From the NCBI RefSeq assembly GCF_030908215.1, contig NZ_JAVFJK010000004.1, positions 32,911-96,910 on the forward strand: a stretch of 64,000 nt of DNA. Direction: 5' to 3'. The notes under the pieces were generated by a model that searched no databases, was not told the origin of the DNA, and saw only the letters and a list, made by a program, of their open reading frames with translations. Made by a program: the position numbers and the translations under genes. This document shows positions 57,759 to 64,000 of the stretch, piece by piece. How positions within the stretch are numbered: the first letter of the stretch is position 1; every line of letters begins with the position of its first letter. The DNA comes from Sinomonas sp. ASV486 (lineage in GTDB: Bacteria > Actinomycetota > Actinomycetes > Actinomycetales > Micrococcaceae).

Positions 57759-58916
57759 ATGCACGACAGCTCGGGGCCGCACGAGCGGCCCGGAACCCAT
57801 GAGTTCCACGAGATCGACGCCCACGAGCTCAGGGCGGGACAGCGCCTTCTCCTGCCCGACGGCGAGGACAGCGCCGAGATCGTCGAGGTGGACACCGTGC
57901 TGGACGACTTCGAACAACCGGCCCTGTACTTCGCCGTCCTCGACAACGACATGAACCTGCGGGTCGCGCACGGGACGCGCGTCAAGGTCAGTCGCGGCAA
58001 AGCTGCCCGCCCGGCGGACCTGCTCTTCTCCGGGCCGCCCGCTTCCGCTCGTGGAGACGCGGACGACGGCGCGTCCGCCGGTACCGCTGCTGCCTCGCCG
58101 GGCACCGGCTCGGGCCCGGGACCCGGCGCGGCCCCCGCACCCGGCGTCCCGACCCAGCCGAATGCGGACCCGGCCCCCAAGGATCCTGTCGCCGTTCCCC
58201 GGGCCCCGCGCCGCGGCCCGTCCGAGATCACCCTGGACACGGGCGACGTCGTGATTGTCCCCGGCACCGCCCCAGCCGGGCTCAGCGGGCCCAGCCCGGA
58301 CCTCCTCACCCGTATCCCGGCACAGGACGGCGAGCCCGAAGACCTCATCCGCGACATCGACCAGGCCCATCCGGGCAGACAAGCGGTCAACGAGCTCGCC
58401 GGGCGGCTCGCGAGGGGCATCAACGTCAAGTCGGGCGCGTGCCTCAAGAACCTCCGCGACCTCGCCTTCGAGCTGTACGTGGGCCAGGACGACGCCGACC
58501 GGGCGCTCAAGGTCGCCGATCTGCTGGCCGTCCTGCCGTACGACGGGAACCCAGCGCGTTGGGCGTCGATCGAGTCGGCCCTCGGGCTCGCGTCGCATCT
58601 GGCCCGCGCCACCGGCGACGACGGACGGGCCGAGGCCTACGGCGGGCTCCTGCGAGCGCCGGACACCGCCGAGACGGATCCCTTCCGCGCCAAGATGGCG
58701 GAGCGGGTGCGTGAGCGGGCCCTCAATGAGCCCAATCTGTACGACAGCGAAGTGGACCGGGCCGTCGCGTCCAAGGACCACGCAGAGGAGCGCGCGTGGC
58801 GCATCCTCCGGCTCTCGAGCCTCCTCCACCTACGTGCGCATGGCGGCTCGAGGGCGTTCGCCCAGGACGAGCTCGACCGCCGCATCGAGGTGGAGCTCGG
58901 CGCCATCCGCGCGTGA
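57759..58916 (+). CDS. Two-domain actinobacterial protein of unknown function
   Basis: The 385-aa product has an N-terminal domain (about 20-80; DAHELRAGQRLLLPDGED, YFAVLDNDMNLRVAHGTRVK) that looks like a small SH3-type barrel, then a long Pro/Ala/Gly linker (about 90-170), then a helical C-terminal domain (about 175-385; QAVNELAGRLARGINVKSGA, LRDLAFELYVGQDDADRALK) with TPR-like repeats. I do not recognise the family with certainty. AT-rich sequence at 57708-57725 (ACCAATTGTTTATAAGG) is a likely promoter. It is followed by a terminator and convergent with the symporter. Confidence 0.75.
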   Translation: MHDSSGPHERPGTHEFHEIDAHELRAGQRLLLPDGEDSAEIVEVDTVLDDFEQPALYFAVLDNDMNLRVAHGTRVKVSRGKAARPADLLFSGPPASARGDADDGASAGTAAASPGTGSGPGPGAAPAPGVPTQPNADPAPKDPVAVPRAPRRGPSEITLDTGDVVIVPGTAPAGLSGPSPDLLTRIPAQDGEPEDLIRDIDQAHPGRQAVNELAGRLARGINVKSGACLKNLRDLAFELYVGQDDADRALKVADLLAVLPYDGNPARWASIESALGLASHLARATGDDGRAEAYGGLLRAPDTAETDPFRAKMAERVRERALNEPNLYDSEVDRAVASKDHAEERAWRILRLSSLLHLRAHGGSRAFAQDELDRRIEVELGAIRA

Positions 58917-58932
58917 CCCCCACGTGGCGCCG

Positions 58933-58976
58933 ACGACGCCGGGGGGCGGACCGGCTCGGCCCGCCCCCGGCGTCGT
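58933..58976. terminator. Bidirectional terminator between convergent genes
   Basis: ACGACGCC followed by a G run and CGG (58933-58949) pairs with CCGCCCCCGGCGTCGT (58961-58976) over 16 positions with one bulged G. It lies between two stop codons. Confidence 0.8.
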
Positions 58977-58980
58977 GCTT

Positions 58981-60642
58981 CTAGGCGACGGGCCCCGTCG
59001 GTCCGGCCGTGGCCTCGATCTGGCGGACCTTGGGGTCCGTCTCGTCGGCGCCGAAATCGGACGGGCGGGTCGCGTCGACGCCCTGCGGCACCTTGAGCGC
59101 CCGGAAGACGAGCGTCAGGACCAATGCGACGATGAGGTTCAGCGCGAACGCCGTCACGGCGATGTAGACGCTGAAGCTCGTCCCCGGAATGGCCGCGACG
59201 GAACCGCCGAAGTGGGCGCCGGTGGCCGGATTGACCACGTTGTACGCAGAGAGCGTTCCGAACGCGATGCCCACGGCCCACCCGATGAGGAGCGCCCAGC
59301 GGTCGAACCACCGCGTGTACAGGCCCGCGACCACCGCAGGGAACGTCTGGAGGATCCAGATGCCGCCCAGGAGCTGCATGTTGATCGCTGCGGACTGGTC
59401 CATCGCAATGACGAAGACGAGCGCCCCGACCTTGACCACGAGCGAGACGATCTTGGAGATGTTCGCCTCAGTCTTGGGATCGGCGTCGGGTTTGAAGAAA
59501 TCACGATAGATGTTGCGGGTGAACAGATTCGCGGCGGCGATCGACATGATGGCTGCCGGCACGAGCGCGCCGATCGCAATGGCCGCCAGCGCGATCCCTG
59601 CGAACCACGAGGGGAAATGGTCCAGGAACAGCTGAGGCACCACGAGCTGCGGGTTGGTCTTGCCGTCGAGGTCGATCGGCTTGGTCCCGGCCTTGATGGC
59701 CACGAAGCCGAGGAGCGCGAGGAACCCGAGCATGAGCGAGTACAGCGGCAGGATCGCGGCGTTGCGGCGGATCGTGTTGCGGGCCTTCGACGCGAGCACG
59801 CCCGTGACCGAGTGCGGGTACATGAACAGCGCCATCGCAGAGCCCAGTGCGAGGGTCCAGTAGGCCGAGTAATTGCCCTCGGACGGGATGAAGACGCCAG
59901 CCGGCTTGCCCGTGGCCTGGCTGACCGTGCCGAGCTTGGTCTGCGCGGCGCCGAAGATCGAGTCCCAGCCACCGAACTTGATCGGCAGGTAGATCACGGC
60001 CACGATCACCGCGAGGTAGATCAGCAGGTCCTTGACCACCGCGATCATCGCCGGAGCCCGCAGGCCAGACGTGTACGTGTACGCGGCGAGGACCACGAAC
60101 GCGATGATGAGCGGCAGGTCAGTGAGGAAGGCGTTGTCGGGGCTGCCGAGGCCGAGCACCGTCAGGACGGCCTTGATGCCCACGAGCTGGAGGGCGATGT
60201 ACGGCATGGTCGCCACAATGCCCGTCACGGCGACGGCGAGGGAGAGCCAGCGGCTCCCGTAGCGCCCGCCCACGAAGTCCGCGCTCGTCACGTACCCGTG
60301 CCGGTGGGAGACCGACCAGAGCCTGCTCATGATGATGAAGATGATCGGGTACAGGACGATCGTGTACGGCACGGCGAAGAAGCCGCTCACGGATCCCGTG
60401 GCCCACATCGCAGCGGGAACGGCCACGAACGTGTACGCCGTGTAGAGGTCGCCGCCGAGCAGGAACCACGTGATCCACGTCCCGAAGCCGCGGCCGCCGA
60501 GGCCCCACTCGTCGAGGCTGTGAAGGCCAGTCTCTTCCTTGGACCGGCGCCAGCGCGCGGCCATGAAGCCCATGACGGCCACGATCAGGAACAGCAGGAT
60601 CACGACGATGAGCGCGACCCAGTCGATCGGACGGCTGCTCAT
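58981..60642 (-). CDS. Sodium:solute symporter family (SSS) transporter
   Basis: This 553-aa carrier has thirteen predicted spans with the LeuT-like fold. Family segments include LGGRGFGTWITWFLLGGDLY, SADFVGGRYGSRWLSLAVAV (SSS signature), ALFMYPHSVTGVLASKARN and ALVPAAIMSIAAANLFTRN. SSS carriers import substrates with Na+ (or H+); relatives paired with DUF3311 proteins are often labelled monocarboxylate or pantothenate carriers, which I cannot confirm. It overlaps the DUF3311 gene by four bases, so the two proteins are probably partners. A hairpin terminator follows. Confidence 0.9.
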   Translation of the reverse strand: MSSRPIDWVALIVVILLFLIVAVMGFMAARWRRSKEETGLHSLDEWGLGGRGFGTWITWFLLGGDLYTAYTFVAVPAAMWATGSVSGFFAVPYTIVLYPIIFIIMSRLWSVSHRHGYVTSADFVGGRYGSRWLSLAVAVTGIVATMPYIALQLVGIKAVLTVLGLGSPDNAFLTDLPLIIAFVVLAAYTYTSGLRAPAMIAVVKDLLIYLAVIVAVIYLPIKFGGWDSIFGAAQTKLGTVSQATGKPAGVFIPSEGNYSAYWTLALGSAMALFMYPHSVTGVLASKARNTIRRNAAILPLYSLMLGFLALLGFVAIKAGTKPIDLDGKTNPQLVVPQLFLDHFPSWFAGIALAAIAIGALVPAAIMSIAAANLFTRNIYRDFFKPDADPKTEANISKIVSLVVKVGALVFVIAMDQSAAINMQLLGGIWILQTFPAVVAGLYTRWFDRWALLIGWAVGIAFGTLSAYNVVNPATGAHFGGSVAAIPGTSFSVYIAVTAFALNLIVALVLTLVFRALKVPQGVDATRPSDFGADETDPKVRQIEATAGPTGPVA

Positions 60643-60983
60643 CGCGCGTCACCTGCCGTCCCGTCGGCTCCGCCGGACGACGTCGGCCTGCCGCCGCCCG
60701 CTCCCGGCGAGCCAGGTCGGGCTGCTGAGCGCCGTCGTCGGTCCTCAGCGGTCACGAGCCAGTAGGCGACCCCGCTCAGCGCCGCGGATATCGGCACCCA
60801 GAGCAGCTGGTACCAGTAGAAGAACGGCAGGCCGCCCAAGCGCGGCTTGTCGAACGAATACAGCTGCGGCATGAGCGGGAGCACGATGGCGGCCGCCAGC
60901 AGGATGGCCGCGATGACGTACGGCGCGGGCCGGGCGGGCCCGCGGGTGGGTGTGTCCCGTGTGGGCGCGTTGAGATCGGACAA
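60639..60983 (-). CDS. DUF3311 small membrane protein, partner of the symporter
   Basis: This 114-aa protein has two membrane helices: APYVIAAILLAAAIVLPLMP and GLPFFYWYQLLWVPISAALS, with a conserved-looking FFYWYQLLW in between, as expected for DUF3311. The C-terminus is Arg/Gly-rich and cytoplasmic. It starts at TTG 60983 with AGGAGGATTCC upstream, an unusually strong ribosome-binding site that decides the start. Its stop overlaps the symporter start. It probably assists assembly or activity of the carrier. Confidence 0.85.
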   Translation of the reverse strand: MSDLNAPTRDTPTRGPARPAPYVIAAILLAAAIVLPLMPQLYSFDKPRLGGLPFFYWYQLLWVPISAALSGVAYWLVTAEDRRRRSAARPGSPGAGGGRPTSSGGADGTAGDAR

Positions 60984-61102
60984 GGAATCCTCCTGATCGT
61001 CCCGTCCGGCCTCTGGACCATGAGTGGGCCAGCGACTGGGCGGAGGTCCAAATGTCCCCCGTGGAATTTGTACCTCAGGACAGCCCCGTCCGGAAGGGGT
61101 CG

Positions 61103-62521
61103 CTAGCTCAGAGCCGCAAGGCTCTGCTCGAGCTGCTTGAAGAGGACCGCCGGCCCGTTGGGATTGGGGAGCTGGGTATTGATGAGGATGGAGATGGTCA
61201 TGCCCGTGGCCGGGTTGTACATGGTCAGCGACTCGTAGCCGAGGCCTGTGCCCGTGTGCCCCCACCAGCCGTCGATCGTGCCGGCGGCGAGGCCGTAGCC
61301 GCTGTAGTCGGGGCTGCCGGGGTCCTCGGTCTCGGGGTCCGAGACGGCCGTGAACCGGGCCTGCTGAAGCGCGGGCGTCACGAGGGCACCCGAGCCGAGC
61401 GCACGCCCCCAGGAGAGCAGGTCCCCGATGGTCCCGAAGTACCCGCCCGAGGCACCGTACAGGGACGGGCTCACCTGCGCGAGGCTCTCGAGTCCGGCGT
61501 CGCTGAACTCGTACGGGGTCGCAACGGGCGCAGCGGGCTGCGCCGAGCCGGAGTAGGCAACCGAGGTCAGCCCGAGCGGGCCGAGGATCCGTGACTGGAC
61601 GGCCTGGTCCCAGGGCTGTCCGGTGATGGACTGGATGATCGCACCCAGAAGCACGTAGTTCGTGTTGCTGTACGCGTACTGGGTGCCCGGGGCGAAGTCG
61701 AGGGGCTCGTCGAAGGCATAGCCGAGGAGCTCGTCGTCGGTGAACGCGCGAGTGTAGTCGGCGTCGAGCTGGTCCGAGAACTCCTGGGTGCCCGAGAACT
61801 CCGTGAGGCCCGTGCGCATCTCGAGCGCCTCGCGGACGGTGATCTGGCCGCCCGCCGCGGCGCCGTCGTACTGGACCTGTGCGACGGACGGGACGAATGT
61901 CGACACCGGGTCATCGAGGCCAAGCTTCCCCTCGCCGACCAGCTGAAGCACCACCGTTCCGACGAAGCTCTTCGTGATGCTGCGGAATGCCGAACGCGTG
62001 TCCGTGGACCATGGCGTATCCGCCGCGGACTGGCCGGTGGTGGCAAGATAGCGTGCCTGGGCGGTTGCGCCGGTGCCGGTCGAGACCGCTACCGCGATCC
62101 CCGCGGCTCCCTGGTCCTCGGCGTACGCATCGACGGCGTCCGCGATGGCCGCGGGCATCGTCTGCCACGCGGGCTGGGCGGATCCGGCGGCCGACGGCGC
62201 GGCCCCGGCCGGCGCCGTCGGGCTCGACGGGGCGGGGCTCGCCGACTTCGGCTTCGTCGACCTCGACGCCGGAGCCTTCGCCGTGGGTGGCGTCGTGGGC
62301 AGATCCCGGCCGCCTGACGCTGCTGCGGGCGCGGGATGGCTCGCTTCCGCCTGATTCTCCTCCGCGCCGATGCCGACGAAGGCGGCAGTCCCTGCGGCGA
62401 GCACCACGAGCGCGGCGATGGCCGTGACGACGAGCCGGCGGCGGCGGGGGTGCGGCCTGCGCCCGCGCCGGGGGTCGCGCAGACCGCCGGTGCGGCGTGA
62501 CGCACCCGTCCCGTGACCCAT
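61103..62521 (-). CDS. Serine hydrolase of the beta-lactamase/D-Ala-D-Ala carboxypeptidase family
   Basis: This 472-aa exported enzyme has a signal anchor (about 29-50; RRRLVVTAIAALVVLAAGTA), a Thr/Pro/Ala linker (about 55-115), and a class C-like catalytic domain. Motifs are SITK (nucleophile serine and lysine, in FRSITKSFVG), the tyrosine box YSNTN, and HTGTG near the C-terminus. TREALEMRTGLTEF-type sequence precedes the tyrosine box. It may act on peptidoglycan or on ester substrates. The ATG at 62521 follows AGGAGGAACC. It is divergent from the SGNH hydrolase gene, and the intervening region holds their promoters. Confidence 0.88.
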   Translation of the reverse strand: MGHGTGASRRTGGLRDPRRGRRPHPRRRRLVVTAIAALVVLAAGTAAFVGIGAEENQAEASHPAPAAASGGRDLPTTPPTAKAPASRSTKPKSASPAPSSPTAPAGAAPSAAGSAQPAWQTMPAAIADAVDAYAEDQGAAGIAVAVSTGTGATAQARYLATTGQSAADTPWSTDTRSAFRSITKSFVGTVVLQLVGEGKLGLDDPVSTFVPSVAQVQYDGAAAGGQITVREALEMRTGLTEFSGTQEFSDQLDADYTRAFTDDELLGYAFDEPLDFAPGTQYAYSNTNYVLLGAIIQSITGQPWDQAVQSRILGPLGLTSVAYSGSAQPAAPVATPYEFSDAGLESLAQVSPSLYGASGGYFGTIGDLLSWGRALGSGALVTPALQQARFTAVSDPETEDPGSPDYSGYGLAAGTIDGWWGHTGTGLGYESLTMYNPATGMTISILINTQLPNPNGPAVLFKQLEQSLAALS

Positions 62522-62689
62522 GGTTCCTCCTGCACCGGCATTGTTCTGCTGTGGGAATCCACCCTAGGGCAGATCTCTGTGCCGGACCTTTAGGGCCGCA
62601 CAGCATGCCCACAGAGAGGTCTTCCCACGTCACCTACTCGCTGGTAGCTTTGGCCTCGTGGTGGGGGCCGGCACCGTACAGAGGAGTAC

Positions 62690-63919
62690 ATGTTGCAGCA
62701 CCGTCACCGCGGGCTCCGCGCCCGCCTTCTCGTCGCCCTCGCCTCCGGAAGCCTCGCAGCGGGCGGTCTGGCCCTGGCCGCCCCCGCCGCAAGCGCGGAC
62801 GGTCCCGGCTCCGGTAGCCCGTGGGTCGTCACCGTGGGCGATTCGTACATCTCCGGCGAGGCGGGCCGCTGGGCCGGCAACTCGGACGTCAGCGAGTCCT
62901 ACACCGATGCTCTCGGCTCCACGGCGTACTACGACAACGCCGCGAACACAGCCGAGACGATCCCACGGTGCCATCGCAGCCACTCTGCCGAGGTCTACCT
63001 GGGCGGAGGAGTGAGCGGACTGGACCTTGCCTGCTCCGGCGCGAAGACCGCGACGTTCACCGATTCCAACGGCTACTTCAAACCCGGCTTGGACTTCTAC
63101 AGCTCGGCGGGGAACCAGGGCCAGGCACTCATGCTGCAGAGCTTCGCCACGACGCACAACGTCACGATGGTCTCGTTCTCGATCGGCGGCAACGACTTCA
63201 ACTTCGGCGGGATCGTCCAGGAGTGCGTGAGCGACTTCCTCACGTCCCCGAGCTGGTGGCCCACGTACTGCAAGGACGGCAGCACCGTGGCCAACGCCAT
63301 GAGCTCCACGACCGTTAACAGCAACACCGCGAAGATGGCCGCCGCGATGCAGAACATCCGCACGGCCATGCGCAACGCAGGGTATGCAGACGGCGCGTGG
63401 ACGCTCATGGTCCAGAACTACCCGTCCCCGCTCCCCACCAGCACGGGCTTCCGCTACAGCCAGAGCGGGTACACGCGCCAGAACACGGGCGGCTGCGGGT
63501 TCTGGAACGCCGACGCCGACTACGCCAACGGAACGATCCTGCCCACCATCAACAACGCTGTTGGCAACGCCATCACCCAGAGCGGGCTCGCCAACGTCAA
63601 GACCATGGATCTCGCCTCGACGTTCACCGGCCGCCGCCTGTGCGAGAACACCGTGGGCCTGCTCGAGGAGAAGGGCTACACCTCCTGGACCCAGACGGGC
63701 GCGGTGGACAGCACCGAGTGGGTCAACCAGATCCGCACCGTCAGCACGGCGACCTCCGACTACTACATCCAGGAGTCGCTGCACCCGAACTACTGGGGGC
63801 AGCTCGCGCTCCGCTCGTGCCTGCGCCAGGCATACAACTCAGGGGCCCCTAAGGGCGGCGCCTGCACGCGCTCCGCGAACGGGCTGGTCAACGGCGAACC
63901 GGTCATGTCCCTGAAGTAG
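62690..63919 (+). CDS. Secreted SGNH/GDSL hydrolase
   Basis: This 409-aa exported protein has a signal peptide (about 1-36, ending SADG). The SGNH blocks are VTVGDSYISGEAGRW (nucleophile serine), the G/N residues in SIGGNDFNFGGIVQ, and the histidine in SLHPNYWGQ. Six or more cysteines (RCHRS, LACSGAK, QECVSD, YCKDG, GGCGF, LCEN, RSCLRQ, ACTRS) probably pair in disulfides. It may be a lipase or carbohydrate esterase. GAGGAG precedes the ATG at 62690. A hairpin terminator follows. Confidence 0.9.
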   Translation: MLQHRHRGLRARLLVALASGSLAAGGLALAAPAASADGPGSGSPWVVTVGDSYISGEAGRWAGNSDVSESYTDALGSTAYYDNAANTAETIPRCHRSHSAEVYLGGGVSGLDLACSGAKTATFTDSNGYFKPGLDFYSSAGNQGQALMLQSFATTHNVTMVSFSIGGNDFNFGGIVQECVSDFLTSPSWWPTYCKDGSTVANAMSSTTVNSNTAKMAAAMQNIRTAMRNAGYADGAWTLMVQNYPSPLPTSTGFRYSQSGYTRQNTGGCGFWNADADYANGTILPTINNAVGNAITQSGLANVKTMDLASTFTGRRLCENTVGLLEEKGYTSWTQTGAVDSTEWVNQIRTVSTATSDYYIQESLHPNYWGQLALRSCLRQAYNSGAPKGGACTRSANGLVNGEPVMSLK

Positions 63920-63935
63920 CCCGACGCACGACGGC

Positions 63936-63959
63936 GTGTGCCCGCCCGGGCGGGCACAC
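63936..63959 (+). terminator. Terminator of the SGNH hydrolase gene
   Basis: GTGTGCCCGCCC and GGGCGGGCACAC form a perfect 24-base palindrome, 17 nt after the stop codon. No U tract follows. Confidence 0.75.
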
Positions 63960-64000
63960 GGCGGCGTGCGGGGGTTTGGGCCGTGGCCGCACGCCCCCCT

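Noticed and set aside
58255..60765. An 836-codon open frame on the plus strand
   Set aside because: It covers part of a real gene in another frame and the SSS symporter on the other strand; composition is that of a shadow frame.
62574..62617. TCTCTGTG/CACAGAGA inverted repeat in the serine hydrolase/SGNH divergent region
   Set aside because: The eight-base arms are 28 bases apart and nothing else supports a site.

Overview
This window comes from the chromosome of a very high-G+C actinobacterium, most likely a member of the Micrococcaceae (Arthrobacter/Sinomonas-like). The evidence is the strong G/C third-position bias, an lhr-nei2 pair, a DosR/DosS-like dormancy system, an IdeR-type iron box, many leaderless starts (a TAnnnT -10 box 6-7 nt before the start codon), and GH76, DUF1684 and OFA-MFS genes. 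It is ordinary chromosome: I see no prophage, IS element, CRISPR array or rRNA. One tRNA gene, tRNA-Ser(CGA), lies at 14.5 kb. Both ends cut through gene neighbourhoods, and the first CDS is a 3' fragment.

Layout. 0-7 kb: the tail of a GT39 glycosyltransferase, an ECF42-type sigma factor with its YCII/DGPF partner, a LigD-like Pol-ligase, a VOC protein, a secreted Ala-rich protein, and an ECF sigma/anti-sigma pair. 7-11 kb: upp, a PAP2 phosphatase, tadA and an ABC-2 exporter. 11-14.5 kb: a tightly coupled five-gene alkylation-repair operon (ECF sigma - ogt - alkB - tag - alkA). 14.5-18.7 kb: tRNA-Ser, a small conserved protein, a CPA2 antiporter, a YcnI copper protein and a DUF4232 lipoprotein. 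18.8-24.8 kb: lhr and nei2. 24.9-29.9 kb: mgtA, an SRPBCC/ArsR pair and a membrane protein. 29.9-39 kb: a dormancy-type island with a DevR regulator and DevS kinase encoded tail to tail, a Cys-rich copper-storage protein, PEP synthase and an HspX-like Hsp20, with candidate DosR boxes; PEP carboxylase follows. 39-47 kb: pseudouridine synthase, macrodomain protein, DedA, an OFA-type MFS carrier with a 33-aa small subunit, LysE, DUF1684, an SDR and GH76. 47-51 kb: an IdeR-boxed ferric ABC importer. 51-64 kb: an MBL hydrolase, acylphosphatase, PAP2, glycogen-debranching-like enzyme, YdeI, VOC, NUDIX, an SSS symporter with DUF3311, a serine hydrolase and an SGNH hydrolase.

The least explained material is non-coding. 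At least six loci carry short tandem arrays built on the word CG(A/T)TGCGGGGTC, with 21-22-nt periods (19 nt in one). Two of them end in near-identical hairpins with the loop word GGCGAATGC. A second family of G.U-tolerant hairpins (word GGGCACAA) lies between convergent genes. Array-like or repeat-like sequence also sits in frame inside two coding genes (GH76 and lhr). A 42-bp element is shared by the promoter regions of the YCII/ECF42 operon and the nearby VOC gene, suggesting a small regulon.

All functional calls come from reading the sequence and from recall of the families; no database search was run.
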